The notes: a model not told the origin generated them from the sequence alone. Positions 14,713-29,500 are shown, numbered from the stretch's first letter. The stretch: 64,000 bases of DNA from Mugil cephalus (GCF_022458985.1 NC_061774.1:11460616-11524615); one strand, 5' to 3'. Numbers and translations are program-made.

Positions 14713-15760
14713 CCATGACTGGCCCAGAGATCTCACAGGTTTTCCAGCGCGTCACTCGACGAGTGTGACGGCGTACATCCCGACAACTTCCCAGTGAAAA
14801 CGAGTGAAGACGAGCGAGCGCTTGCTTTCGTTTTAATCCTAGGAGAACCAGCAATAGGAAAACAACCTTGAAATATAAAAGGCCTTTTTTATACGTGCTC
14901 TTCAGCCGAAGTGAAAAACTGAAAACGTCCGCTTAAGTGCATCTTTTAAGGTTCATAGAACTTTCTTATTGTTCTGACAACGAATAACTCTGCATTTTCC
15001 AACTGTGTTGCAGCATCCAAAGTGTCACTTGTTACAGAAGGAAACCTGTGCATGCCAGAGTGCCACGCTCCCACCTGCATTACAGTGTGCTCACCAGGAG
15101 GTTCGGATATTAAAATAAGAGCGGCAATGAGTTGAACAGGAAACATAACACACTTGGTGGGAGATAGAGATTAAATCTTGTGAAGTCTCCCATTTCATTA
15201 GGGGATGTCATTACATGTTGTGATTTTTGAATTTTGTTTTTCTTGACTTTTCCAGTGAATTTAATGCCTGATGTCAGTTACATATCACGAAGCAGTCAAA
15301 CCCATTTATTTGCCCTCAGTGGCCCAAGACTTCTTAATATATATATCGCTATTTATTCAGCTTCTGTTTTATTTGAATATATATTTTCATATTACCCAAC
15401 TCCAGATAGAGTACTGATTTAAATGTGTTTTTGACATCCGATTTTACTAAAACAGTTTCAGACATGAGTTTTTATCAGTCCGAACATTACAGTAAGTGCA
15501 GCTTGTTCTCCATATACTGCGTAACGCCTGAACTATGGCCATTTCTGCCTCCTTGTTTTGAACTTTTTACGCGTACATTTGATTTAAAAACCGACTACCT
15601 CTGATGTTGTCTCTGTTGCAGCTCTCCTTTTTTTTGTACGTCCCAGATAGCTTCAGACAGGGCAATAATCAATAGTGTGGATTCTGTCTGTGGATTTGTA
15701 ATCTGGATATGCAGTTATGAATAAATATAGATTTTTTTAAAAACGCATGTCGACGCCTGA
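14713..15760 (+). other. 3' UTR of the zinc-finger gene
   Basis: No coding feature follows the stop codon for about 1 kb. The next canonical AATAAA is at 15720-15725, so this stretch is most simply the 3' UTR. Confidence 0.5.
15720..15725 (+). terminator. Poly(A) signal, zinc-finger gene
   Basis: AATAAA about 1 kb downstream of the zinc-finger stop codon, with no other gene between. Confidence 0.5.
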
Positions 15761-16439
15761 CACGTCTTATTTCGCTCCTCTAGAGTGCAGTATTGTTTCG
15801 CTCACAGTATTTCTTGTCGAAGGGAAATTGGGGGGAAATTCCTTGCATTGTTCCTCTTTCCATCCTGCCCACGCTTAAGTATTGTTCATCAAGTTTGTGC
15901 TTGTTTAGCTCCGATTTCACCCAGACGTCTAGAAAGTCATAAATATTTGAAACCAGACAAAGCGCCCGAAGTAACACTGTAAAATCAGGATTATGAATTA
16001 AAATAAGGCATTCGTTTTGAAGCCTGAACTGCGCTTTAAATATACGGTCGTGCAGCAGACTAACCCCTAAATATTTGTGGCCGAGCATGATCCAAACACA
16101 GTGACTCTGTTTTCCAGCTCAGACACATGGTGGTGGCTTTACATGCCAGTCGTATTGTCGAGTTGGTGTTGAATTCTGTTGTGCTTCCCAACGAAACGCT
16201 GCTTCCTCTCAGACTATTGTTCTTGGGCAATCAATGAAATGACATCAGTGTGTGTATATGTGAGGGAGAGGGAAGTGGAAACAAGTGGGAGGAGATAGTA
16301 GGAGGCGGTGGGAGGTAGAGTATCTATTCCTGAAACATACATAAATTCCATACTTCCCTTTCTTAGGTAATTATACACTCATGCTAGGCATTGCTTCATC
16401 TGACCAGGAAGACTTCTTAAACACCGGAGACCAGTGAGC

Positions 16440-16684
16440 GCCTTTAAACCCGCGGCAGACACCTGTGAGGTGACAAGAGGAATTCTCCGTGCGCTCCGTG
16501 ATTACGGTAAAGAAGCCGCTGGTTGGCCCCGCCCTCTCTGGTAGAAAACTCGGTGATGTCGATTCGTCTTTAACGAGCTTGACCCAGAACCCGGGGAAGG
16601 AGGGGAAAAGAGGGCAGAAAACACTAAAAAAAAAAACACACGGAATAGCCTGGGAGTAGCCGGGTTACGTCTTTTCAACAGCAG
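16440..16684 (+). other. ctnnd1: Candidate non-coding first exon of ctnnd1
   Basis: GC-richer sequence ending in AACAGCAG at a strong GTGAGT donor (16685). It contains no long open frame in the sense direction. It lies upstream of the first ctnnd1 coding exon with no other gene between. The left edge (transcription start) is a guess. Mammalian CTNND1 also has non-coding first exons and a long first intron. Confidence 0.4.
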
Positions 16685-19600
16685 GTGAGTACACTCAGAA
16701 AAGCTACTAGATGTTTGATATATACCTGTCTTTTCCCCCCTCTGAGCAGATAGCGGGTGCACTGCAGCGTTGGCAAGGAGTGGTCACATCAACACGACTC
16801 CCCCCGGCTAACGCTAGCTAGCCATGCTAACGGGAAAGTTAAAGCCGCGTCCCCGCTTTGTTGTTTCATACAGCGTGTGTGCGTGCGAACTGCACGCTCG
16901 AAATCGAGGTTTTGATGCGAGCTGGTACAATTGAACATGGTGTCTAAGCTGGCTCTGAAGGCCGCTACGCTGGACGCTAACTCCTGCTCTTGTGGCTAAT
17001 CTGTGTCTCGCTCGGCTCTGTGGGTTATTGTGAGCTATTGTGATGCTAACGTAGCAGGACAGCAAAACCAGGTCATATGGCTACTGGGCGAGCGTTCAAG
17101 ACAAGTGGGCCTCATTTGATGTGTAACATTGGCCATTTACCGGGATTGTAGCGATAGAGCGACCTCGACCCTCGATGACTCAAATGCGTCTTTTGTTCGT
17201 GAGAGTCAATTTATACCAATGGTGTTTTTTTTTTCTTTTTTCTTTCAGCCCCTGTGTCTGTGTGTCTGTGTCTGTGTTAACTATGCGCGGCGCTCTTTGC
17301 TATCTCAACGCTAGCAAATTAATTCACTTCATCAGAGTGGGCCAAACTGATTTTAAATAGAGGACTATATACACACCCCAGTTTGATCTAAAGTGGACCG
17401 GACCATTAACACAACAACATAATAAAAGCTAAAAGTAACGACAACTCCAGACTTTTTCCATTTGCGTCAGCGCCAAGAAGAACAAGTAAATTAGGAGAAT
17501 GTTTACATTTGATGAACTATCCGTCAAATAAATAAATTGTGAAATCTGTGCTCGTTGCTGACTGCTGTTTAGTCCTAGGTCTCAGTTTTGTCCTCTGTCC
17601 ACTTCTCTTTCTAAAAGGCTGGACACATTAGAGGTTATTCTCATTGAAAAAATTGCAGTTTTCTGTGTAATATTCACACTTTGTAAATTCATGCTGCGGC
17701 CCAGACTAGGATCCTAGGTGGGCTCCTTTTGGCCCACCGGCCGTGCGTTTGACACCTGTGCACTACTACTGTACGTGGGGATGTCCCTCGATCAAGGGGA
17801 CTTGCTAGCAGTTAGCGTCTCCAGATGGTTCACAGCAAGGTCTCCGAGAGAGGAGGAAGCACTGGGGGGTTTAAACCGACATGACAACGTGACGGCCGGG
17901 CGGGTTCAGGGCTCTGAAGTGGACTGCTTCCCGGGCTCCAAACATTTACTGCGGTTTGACCTAGTTAGTGCTGCAGCTGAAGTTAGCGTCATCCTGCCCG
18001 GTAGCAGACAGTTTTATCAGCTGGAGTAGATAAGTAGATTTCATTGCCTTGACGGTCATTGATAATAGAAGACCTCCAGGCACCTGAAGGTAATTGAAAA
18101 CCTCTCGCTTGATTAGACATGCGTAGATGTAGTTTGTTGATTCCATGTAAAGGGCGGCTGTCTCTTGTTTTTGCCTGCCACAAAGGTTGAGACTATTAGT
18201 TTGTAAGCCTGTGAACCAGTTGGGTGGGTCCTGTGTGGACTTGTTTTGTTAGGAAAATGTCTGGGTGGGGATAACTGTCAGCCCGAGTGTGGACAAGTGA
18301 ACGAGCTTGTCTGTTATAAACAGTTGTTTCATGCAGGCCCGAATCACCCAGTGAGTTTTTTTTTTGTTGTTGTGCCTTCCCAGTGGGCTTTAGGTTTATC
18401 CTGGTTTACGTTTACATAGTACGTATGCGCTTTAGGAGTCAGGGTGTGTATTTGATGTGCTGCAGGTGTCACCGCTAATAACACCATACGTCCGTCTTTC
18501 CTGACTGAGTCGGCGTTTGATTGTTGATAGATGCTCCCACCACTGACTGCGATTGTGTCTGAGGTGTGCAGGTTAATCCACAAAGGGCCTTACGTGTGTG
18601 TTTGTGTGTCAGCGTGCGTGGATTCATATTAGTGTCACGTGCGTATGTGTTAGAAGGTAAGTGGATTAGGTGGCTAAAGCTTCAATCTCATTACGAGCCA
18701 GGCTCGGCTTAAACCAGCACCAGCGGCCTCACACTGACTCTATCTCCAAATTACAGTGTCGCTTACATCAAGATGCGAGAACAGACGTGCGTTTTGACAG
18801 TGAGGGCGTTGTTTTCGGTGGGAGCTCTCGCCGCTGACGGCAGGTGTAAAAGGTGACGGCGGAGTTTCATTAAGTCCACAAAGGCGGCGTTGTTGGCTAC
18901 ACGTGCGCATGATCGCAGATGTCTCCTGACAGGGTCGAGTGAGTCATGCTGACTGACGACTGCACTATCAGATGAAGATGTCTGACTCGTGATGTGTCAG
19001 TGTTCGATCAGATGCTGTTGACCTCAAAGCACGCTGCTTAACATTTTGAACTTTTGTTCCTGTCATGGTTTGGACAGCAGAACTTGACCCTTCCTCTGTT
19101 CACTCTTGTTCCCTCTGCCTCTAATGATAAAAAAAGAAAAAAAAAAGCTGTGCTGATAAGGTTTTTGTGCAACGGGCTTTGGACATTCAAAGTCCATGTG
19201 GTATAGTAAATAAATTCTTGATTCTGGGATGCATGTTTCTGTTTCTGCCTTTCCATTTAGTACAGATGTTTTTTGGCATCTTAAATCTAATCAATTGTGG
19301 AACACAGTGTAATGTACTCATGTTGTTAAAGGATTATACGTCTATTTTCATTCAGGAGTAGGGATAATAGTAGTCACTTATAGTAATTTGTGTCACTTTA
19401 ATAATAGTGTTAATAAAAATGTGGTGAGTCAGCTATGCAGGTTTATTTAGATGACCTCTCAAAGGTTATGAAAGCAGAACAGAAAACTGTAGTTGAACAA
19501 CAAAATAAGCAAAATGGGAAGTGTATTGTTGATCCTATGATCATCATATCGACTGTGGGGGATTTTCAGCACAAAAGAGAAAGACTCGTAATGGAGGAAG

Positions 19601-21330
19601 CCAACCATCAGTTGGTGGTTTGTCAAAGCGTACTTCCTACGGGCTGTTAGTGGTTTGTGTGCAGGCAGCTCTGTTGAGGAACATTTGGTATGGTGAGCCA
19701 AAGAAGCCATTGCTACCCTTTACTCATCTCTGATGTCGAATCCATAACATCCTGTTTCTCAGGAAGTGGAAAAGAGGGGAAAGGGGAGGGGAGCAGCGGC
19801 GGGACGGCATTGATTGTTTTCATTGTTCAACAAAACTCACTGCTGACTTTCAAGGCCAAAACTAACAGCTGTGATAGAGGGACATGGGTGGAGGACAGGA
19901 GTCAGGAATACGTAAAGTGCAACGCTATCTAAAAACCCCCCCCCCACACAAGAAACGGTGACACACATGCATGTGTGCAGTGATGTTCTCCTTGGTCTCC
20001 AACTCTTTTCACACTTGCTCTCTGTTGCACAAACTTCTCATTGTTTCTCCAACCTCCCGCACTGACAGCTGCAAATTCCCTCCTGGTTGCGGTTTAACTA
20101 CACACACACACACACAAAGTACACAGTCGCTTTCCCAAATAACACTTGCCAAGAAATATCAATCACTGTTGATAATTCATCTCATTTAATTGACGGTTGT
20201 GCTCATTAGTGAAACAAGATATGTTGTGAATGACAGTAATTTACTGTATGTGAGATAAGCCAGGAATGAGACTGTATTAACACGTGACACATAATTATGG
20301 AAAGATGCGAGCCGGGGAGAGCGTTATATAAACAGCTGGTTTGTCTGCATTTGGGTCAGTGTGACTGGTAAACCTCCATTGAGGTGCTACGACGGCAAAT
20401 TCAACAATGAATGATAATTAGCCAGTGTCATGCTAAGGTCGCTTTACAGTGGACGAGTGGGTGGGCTGCCGCTGTGCTGAATTGGCAGGAGACAAAGCAA
20501 GGAATGCAAGATTAGCTTTTTATCTTTTATTCAGCACTCCTTACCTCTTATCTCCACCCCTCTCTTCTTTTCCTTGTGCTCACCCTCGACTTGCCTCTTA
20601 TTTGCCTACCCATCCATTTGTTTTGTGTGTTTGTAGCTCTTGTGCTCTGACTGTCTCCGTCTGTGGTGGATAATATCAGGCCTGTCTTGTCTTTGACCAT
20701 ATATAGACATGTGTGGTACCGGGCACCAGTTTGTGATTTGCTCAGGTAGGAGATTATGACTCTGGGTGAGTGTGTGTGTGTGTAGGTGACATCATGTCTT
20801 CCTGTCCGCCCTGTGCCACATGCAAATCCTGGTTTTGGTTCTTACAGATTCCTTTGTCCTGGGAAATATTTTGGCCACTCCTCGTTTTCTCGTCAAGCCT
20901 TCTCACTTTCCTCCCCCATTCCGTTTCCCAAGCTGGGGTGTTTTTTTTTTTTTTTTCTTTTTAATAAGTAAAGTCATATACGTGTGTGTGTGCTTTAGTC
21001 ATCAGTTCTAAGGACTCACAGGAACAGACGTACGCTTAGTTTTACAAGTTACAGCAGTTGAAATTACTCTGTTGTAATAGGCTGCCTTCGGTGACATCAC
21101 GATGCCTATCTGTCTGCCTGTCTTTTTTTGGTTTGCACAACCAAATACAGATGAAACTGTGAGTCATTCATCGGGGGCATTTAACCCGTTACGTGAAGGC
21201 TTGTCTCCGGTTGCACAAACAGGCACCTGCTGCCTTTGGAGTAAATGCAGGTCCCTGTTTGTTGCCCAATCCCCTGAACTCCTGACTCTGTGAGAAGTGT
21301 GTTTGTGCATGTCGGCCTAATAGACAATGA

Positions 21331-21370
<40 letters not shown>

Positions 21371-23545
21371 CTGACATTTGGTTGGCCCTCCTCTACCTCG
21401 TCCAACCGGTCCTGCAGGTGCTTCTGTGTAATTGTGTGGCAATGCATGGCTTTATTCTCCTTTCATGTCAGAGCTGGCGAGGAGCTGCGTTGCTTTAAAA
21501 CAGGGTGTATGAACAGATAAGAGGGTCTGAGGTTCTACCTGTTTATCTCCGATATAACAATGTCTTTTTCTCTTTCTCGGCCTAGATAACAAAGAGGTGT
21601 AGGGGGAGGGAGGACGGGCAGCTGAGCTGAAAGAACAAGAGTAGATCACTGATCGAGTTGGGTCAGTGGTAGATGACGGCTGATTAGAGACAGAGAGAGA
21701 GAAAAGCGCTGTGAGGTACAGACACAGTTGAAGCTGCAGTAGAAAAACAAAAGTTGATAAGGGAACATGTGGTTCTTGAAAGCTGTCGGTATCTCTACAA
21801 TCCTCTTTGTTTTTTTATGCTGACGGTCCTTGTTCTCCGGCCTAGGAAGAGCGGCAGGTTGGTGGACGGCCCACAGCTCGCTGCCGTACACAGATCAAAT
21901 GCTGAGTAAATACAGGGTGTGTCTAAAGGCTGAGCTACTGTACGTCTCCGTCTCTCGCTGTGCTTTTCTGCTCGCAGAGCAAACACAATCCTGTTGACAC
22001 ACTCGTACGGTATTCTCACTATGTTGCTGTTTTTCAAGCCGAGGTGCCTTCTCTAAAACGCTTCCCTCTTGTTCCTCCCTCCCGTCCGCCCCCCCCCTCT
22101 GCTTTTCTCTGCAGTGCATTCCTTCTTGTTTCTGGGCTCGGTGGTTCTTTGACCCCTCTACACATGAGCAACTAGAGCGTCACCTCTGACTTTGGCGTGA
22201 TCTCTCACCTCTTCTACCAAACCGCGCCCCCAGGTGAAGGTGTGTATTTTCTCTGACCTCGATGTTTCTGAATTTAATAAACGTACATCGTCCAAGCACA
22301 ACTTTTAGATTATCTGTTTACTTATTCAAAAAGTATATGCATGAAATGTAAATGTATTTGCTATAGTGTTATTTTCTAGTGTGCCATCTTGGGGCCATGT
22401 CAAGGACACCTCTAAGCATGCATGCTCTATGAAATTGTTGTTTACTGATCTGCATGTATCGGAAAATACAATGTTGACAAATACAATATCGCAATAAGCA
22501 CCTCCACATTATTGTGGCTAATCAATGTGTTTCTGTCCATCGACTCCTGCGTTGTCTGTCCCGAGTTGTGTCTAGTGTTGCCTCTCAGCGGCACAACCTT
22601 GTGTCAGCTGACTTTTAATGGAACGATTTGGGTTGTTTGTCGTTCTGTTGCGGTTTGTGTTCACTGAGCAGAGCTCAGGAGTGATTTGACTGTTGAACTT
22701 TCACAGTAAAGCAGTGCATGCCAAAACTTGAATGAGCCCATCAGTGATGAGGGGCCCTCCAGGAACAGGCGTGCAAAAGTCTTATGCAGAAGAGATGTAT
22801 TGCGAGGTTTAACTGAAACTATATGTCATATTTCCAGGTTATTTTACACCGTTGTGGATGACTGGTGCTCTGTTAGGGATGTGACGTCATCTTTATCTGC
22901 TTTAGGGTGCCGTAGAGGAGACTGGTCACTGTCTGCTGTTAAACTTAAGGAGCTAAACGTCTGCTCATCTTCAAGTGACTGCATTTCAACAAGCATTCAT
23001 TTTTATTAACGTCATGGATTTAGTTGTGAGGTCAAACACTACATCACAGCTGTGTGGACATTATGGTTTTACGCCAAATGGACATACAGGTGATGCAAAC
23101 TAATGGATAGTGTATGTAGCATATGTAGGAAGTGCAGCCATTCAACACGCTCATAAAATAATCTTTTGGTTAAAAAAACGATTAAATCATTAGATCATTT
23201 TTTGTATAAAGTTGATGTTCAACTTGGATTTCATGATGGTGGCAGCTGTGACTGATGCGCTTTCATCTAGGCCAAGTTATCCACTCTTGTGCAATCCTTA
23301 CAGTGCTGGTAATTTCCAACCTCAGCCTCAAAGAAGATTTCTCAAAAGATAAATCAGATTCGTTGATGTAACTCTTCCTGTTTATGATCAGCCACAAAAA
23401 TCTGGCATTCTCCGGATCTTGCTAAACTTTATTCCGAGTGTCTTTGTCAGACGCCTCCTCCGCTCGCTGCAGAGTTGTGCGGCCGTATGGATGTTTGTAA
23501 CGCCCCCCCTCCTCCCCTCCATCTCTTCCCCACGGGGCTGTGTAG
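16685..23545 (+). other. ctnnd1: Long first intron of ctnnd1 (inferred)
   Basis: About 6.9 kb without a convincing exon on either strand. It contains a (CA)n tract at 21332-21366, a shorter one near 20100 and several T-rich runs. If the first exon at 16440-16684 belongs to another transcript, this would be intergenic instead. Confidence 0.45.
21332..21366. repeat. (CA)n microsatellite
   Basis: About 35 bp of uninterrupted CA dinucleotide within the presumed ctnnd1 intron 1. Confidence 0.95.
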
Positions 23546-23550
23546 TGTGT

Positions 23551-26500
23551 ATGGAGCAGTGTGAGAGCGCAGCAGCTCTGCTGGAGTCGGTCAGGGAGCA
23601 GGAGGTGCAGTTTGAACAGCTGACCCGGGCGCTGGAGGAGGAGAGGAGGAGAGTGGGACTTCCCGCCACCAGCCCCTCGGCCCTGGGTCGCCCCCTCCCT
23701 CACACGCAGGTAAAAACTCCCCAAAGAAACCAAACACGTCCACGTCGAGCCTCAGCCCCCCCCATCTTTCACTTCCACATCCAGCCCATAGATCATTACT
23801 CACCATCCAATCCATCCATCGAATCCATCCATCATTTTCTCCCTCTGACGTTCATCCATCGATCATTCATCCCGATCACTCCTCGCTCCCTCTCCACCAG
23901 CGCTCGCCCACTTTGTGTCTCTGTATGTGCGCGTGCTTCGCGATTAAACGTCTTTCATCACGGACTCTGCATCTTTAAAGTCCATCTGTCCCTCCTCAGC
24001 TTTCATCTGCAGATGCATCGGCTTTAAGCGTGCACCGCTACTGTTACCGCTGCTGTTAACGTGCCTGAGATGACCATCGTACTCTGTCAGCATGCCTTCT
24101 TTGTCACTCAACGGATGCGCCGGCATGTACACCTTTTGTCGGCTACTGTTGTGGAATTCCAGTTATTTCCTTTTCTGCTCCAGCATGTTATGAGATGTGG
24201 ATGTGTCACACACAAGTTGTTTTTTTTTTTTTTAATGGCAGGGTTTTGTGTTTTCATTTTCACACATTTATTGAGCACTAACATTATTTTTTTCCACTCT
24301 ATTTGTTCCTATTGTATACTGTTTTCATGCAATGATCTATTGTGTATTGTGTATGCAGGTATCCAGTTATGTAGTTAAAAATGACTTTTTTTTTGCTTTT
24401 TCTTTTATTTCCCTTTAATTTGGGGTGTTTGTACAAAGTCATCACCTGTTCCTTTTCTTGATTGTGAAATGCCAGAAATCACCATCACAATTTCCTGTAG
24501 CTCATGCTGATTTATTCAAATATCCTGTTTTGTTTGACCAACAAAACCCGAACCCCAACGTATTCAAATGACTCACAGACAGCTGTGATGTCAAGAATAC
24601 ATTCATAGTTGACCAACCCAAACTTGCTGTATGTTGACAATTTAAAAAAAAGATATTCAATCAAATATCCAAATGTTGTGCCATTAGAGTAACTGATGGC
24701 TTGAGTTGTCTTGTCCCGTTTCGTAGTCTCTAAATCACGAATCGGTCAACTTTACATTCAACATACAACTTGAAAGTTCAGTTAAAGAAGATCGAATGTC
24801 ATTTTTCTTTAACTTCACACAGGGTTTCAATTTTTATGCACATTGATGCTTGTCGGCACTAAAGCGATAGTAAAAAGCTGTTCCTCAGTGTTTTGCTTCC
24901 TTTGAGGGCTCGCTGACATTACACCCGATGTTTTGTCTCTTTGAATCCTCGGGAGGACGAAGGCTAAGAAAACATAAATTGTGTGCGATGTGGCCTTGTA
25001 TAAGCCGACTAAATTAACAATGATAAAAACGCAGATTCTCTGCTGCAAATAGATGCCAGAACTTCTCGTAAATGAGATGCTATTAGCAAAAGAAGAACTG
25101 GCTTCAGAGGATGTGCTCTTCTTGGTAAAAATGTACTGTCTGCACTTGCCACTGCTTTTTTTTAATAGCAGCCCTGCCTCCTTGTGGGGACAACACTGAA
25201 TGCAGTATGATGTTTTGCTAATGAGGTGGGAGTCGGTGTGTGATAAGGCCTTCTGACTGCCCTCTTCTTGTTTCTGTTCGTAACATTGAAACTGATAGTA
25301 AGTCTGGGTGGCGGAACAGTTATTGCAAAAGTTTTCCACGTCGACAGTGACTCGGCTGCTTAACGTCCATGTCCCACAGTGTGACAGTAATTGATTATGT
25401 AAGATTTTAAGCAGGAGGAAGCAGGGTGTGTGAATGAGTGGCTGCTTTCCAAATATCCTCCTACATGGCTGGCGGTGATTCACACACGATAAACATGCAG
25501 GGACGGTTTGGTCGGCACTGAATGTGCTTCAGCAGCAGTAATATCACCCGTGAGAAACCAGATAGCTCTGGCTATGGGAACCTCAGACTTCACTTTTCTA
25601 TATTTTGTTTTACCAAAAGTGCATGACGAAAATATAATTTTTTTCTGCATATTTTCATAATGAATTTTATTTTTGTTTTGTTTTTTCTCTTTCTTCCCAG
25701 AACGGGCGTTTAGGTGATGCGGACATAGAGCGACTGAAACTGACTGACTCGTACATAAACGGCACACAGGCACGTGTTTGTCTTTATGAAATCAAGTATT
25801 TTTCTTGTGGTTTTGTTGTGAATGTCAGTGATTTTAATATTGATCTGTGTGGTGTTTCTGCTACAGTACAGGATGGTGGACCCAGCGCACGGTGCTCTAG
25901 ATGAGAGCTACACACCGGAGGACGACTCCCAGGAAGTACACTCTGTCTTTTCAGAGGAGGGAACTACACGACGGATGGACAATGGGGTAGGCTCATATGA
26001 GACTTTCAACTCCAGACGTGAAGCACACAGACTATATAGTCTAAAATTGCTATAAACATTTGAAAACATTAATCCTGATCTCACTGTCCCTTCCGTCAGA
26101 TGAAGAAGCCAATCTCACGCACAGTCCTCCCCTCTGACCCGATGTCCATTGACGGGGGCTTGACGGTGCCCGGCATGGGCGTGTACAGCGCCACCCTGGA
26201 TCGTCCTTACAGGCAGGTCGGAGGAGGAGGAGACTACCCCACTGCTACAGTACCCAGAAACTACCACTACGGCCCCGTAGGGGGATACGATGACTACCGG
26301 GCGGGTCCGCCATCGGAGGCATACACTAGTCTGAGCAGAGGCTCGCACATGGATGATCGCTACAGGTACAGGAGCCCAGACAGTTCAGGGAATACCTGAC
26401 TGACTTTATCTGGTTTATAATCAGTGTGTTCAAACAAATGATCAAGGTTAATGATTTATGCTGTCGTTACACACCAGCTCTCTGCTATATCTGGGGAATA

Positions 26501-29500
26501 TACAGATAGTTTGTCCTCATTCAGCACTTTCCTAGATAGCTTCAGTCATTACCTTTGATCTTTTATGCTACAGGTTCTAAATATATGGCCACCATGTTTA
26601 CTGCACAGTAACGTTTAGATAGCACAGTGGCTCTAATCACTTTCCATCTTTTCATGTATCCCGTCTTATCTCAGGCCAGTCGACGGCTACCGAACTCTGG
26701 ACTCGGGCTACCGGGCTCCGAGCCGCCAGCAGCTCGATCCGTACGCGGCGCAGCCCCAGGTGAGCCGTGGAATGAGGGCCTTGGGCTCGGCGCTGGAGAT
26801 GCGTTACGGCCACGGCCACTTCGGTTTGGAGGACGACCAGCGCAGTGTGGGATATGACGACTACGGCATGGGGCCTCCACCCATGCATCCCGGAGGATAC
26901 GGCACCATGCCGCGCTTGGGGCCGGGCCCCGGGGGCATCGACAGACGAAGACTCAGGTGAAACACGAATGCACTGTTCCGTGGTTAATTTGTAACATTTG
27001 ATCTCTTGCTTGGGGCACAAGATGTTAAATATCTTCTTCTTCAACTCGCAGGAGCTGTGAGGATACTTTGGATGGGGACATGGGCGGATTTGACCCTTAT
27101 GTTTTGGCCGTTCCCATGCCGATGGAGAGGGGCAGCATGGCTTCGCTGGAGAGCACGTTGAGAAAAGCTCCTCCGGCTTCATGGAGACAACCAGAACTAC
27201 CGGAGGTGATCGCCATGTTGAGCTACCGCCTGGATCCCGTCAAGACCAACGCCGCTGCTTTCCTCCAGCATCTCACATTCAAGAATGATAAGGTGCGACG
27301 ACCCTCAGTCACAGAATATAAGCATTTAATTTGGATTTTTATTTATTTTTTTGTATTTGGAATTCTTATGTTTTTTTTTTTTTTTATGTGTTAACTGTGT
27401 AGGTTAAGTCAGAAGTGCGTCGCCTGAAGGGCATCCCGTCCCTGGTGTCACTGCTGGACCACCCCATCAAGGAGGTGCACCACTCGGCCTGTGGAGCCCT
27501 GAAGAACATTTCATACGGACGTGACCAAGACAACAAGATCGCCATCAAGAACTGTGACGGCGTTCCTGCTCTGGTCAGGTTACTGAGGAAAACTCATGAC
27601 CAGGACCTGACTGACACCATCACGGGTATGACGCCTCATCTGATGCCCGTTTTATCATTTCATTTGTTATCTTCAGATACTCAAAACGGGTTATTTTAGT
27701 TTGGTAATGCATAAACTGTCTCTCTCATAGCCGTGATAGTAACTGTATTTTCTGCATCGTCCCAGGCACCTTGTGGAACCTCTCGTCCCACGACTCAGTG
27801 AAGATGGAAATCGTGGACCACGCCCTACACGCCCTGGCCGACGAGGTGATCGTTCCACACTCGGGCTGGGAGCGAGGGAGCAGCGGAGGAGAAGAAAGCT
27901 GCAAACCACGCCATCTGGAGTGGGAGACCGCCTTGACCAACACTGCTGGCTGCCTTAGGTAAGGAAGGGATCAATGGTTGGAAAGCAGCGGACGTCAAAG
28001 AAGGAGAAAGAGAGGCTTATTTTGAGAAGAGAACATACAATTATGTGTTTAACTTCTCCCTCGCTCCGGCAGGAATGTGAGTTCGGAACGCAGCGAGGCC
28101 CGGAGAAAGCTGAGGGAGTGCACAGGACTGGTGGATTCGCTCATGTACATCGTCCAGTCGCAGATCAACCGCAAAGATGTGGACAATAAGGTGAGGCGGC
28201 GACATATTTGCGTGTACTCTTTACCCTTTTTTTTTTTTTTTTTTTTTTGCAGTAAGTAATAAAAGCTTCCCTTTTCATCCTCTCGTCCTGTAGCTGGTGG
28301 AGAACTGCGTCTGCCTCCTGAGGAATCTGTCCTATCAGGTTCACCGTGAAGTCCCCGGCTGCGAACGCTACGCGGAGGCCCAGCCCGTCAACCAGGGCCC
28401 GGCCCCGGCCAACAAAGGTGGCTGCTTTGGCTCTCGAAAGGGTAAAGGTCAGTGTCGGACGACTGTTTTTTTCATCTCATGAGTTGCGCTGTGAGACTTG
28501 CTGTTGGAAAAACGGGCAGTTGCTGGAGGGTTTGAGCTTGTTGGTGGCAGAAGCACCTGTCGCTGTTTTTCACACTCTACCACTGTTTCCCTTTGTCCTC
28601 TCCTCCCTCCTCCTCCTTCCATCTACTTCTTTCTATGTCTCTGCTGTGTTTAGATGAGTGGTTTTCCAAAGGTAAGATTCTCCTCTTGGCGTTCTCTCTT
28701 CTATGGTCTGCCTTTTTTTTTTTTTTTTTTTTTTAAACTAACGCAAAATTAAACTTCATCCAAAAAAAAAAAAAAAGAATTCACCTGCAGTAACGGGCAT
28801 GTTCATCTGATGTCACACACATGGAAATGCATGCTGACAGTGCTTGTTCCATTGGTTGCATGTTGACATTTCAAAGCAGATGGCTGAGGATATCTGGATG
28901 CTCATCTCACCCCTCCTCATCACCGTCATCGTTCGCTGGTAATCTTTGTTTTATCTCCTCAATCTTTTCTCTTATTATTTTTCCCTGCAGCAAAGAAGGA
29001 CGGGGATTATGGGAGTGCAGATCAGATTGATATTCCAAAGAGGACAACGCCAGCCAAAGGTTTGCACGTCTTTTCCCCCTTAAAATTATCCACCATATTA
29101 TTATCTGTGAACCGTATGTCGTAAACGAGGATGTATTGGGTGCTTCTTCGTACTCATTCAATCAGTCATCTTATTTTGGAACAGCTGAATATTTAATCGT
29201 TTTCATTAATTTCTGGTATTTCAATAATCATAAATATAAGGATCCCAAATCTTTTTCTCCAAATTTACCACTTCGTGGAGTCGTACGAAGCATTTTCGCT
29301 CTTGTATCTTATATAATTTTTCACACTGTAAGAACCTTTCAAAACTATGCAATTTTTATGTACTCTTCTTTTTGTTTTATTCATGTAACTAAATTGCCAG
29401 CTTGATCAAAATTCGAACTTGTTTGAAGTGAGCTTTAACACGTAGCCTTTATTTGCGTTAGGCAGAAATATTGATGACTGACAAACTCTGTAAATCCAAT

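Noticed and set aside
14293-14736. A 147-codon minus-strand open frame across the zinc fingers
   Set aside because: It is antisense to an unmistakable four-finger coding exon; the open frame follows from the GC-rich codon use of that exon.
24827-25483. A 218-codon minus-strand open frame in a ctnnd1 intron
   Set aside because: No recognisable domain, no upstream promoter or splice signals and an intronic position. It could be an old repeat, but I cannot support a gene.
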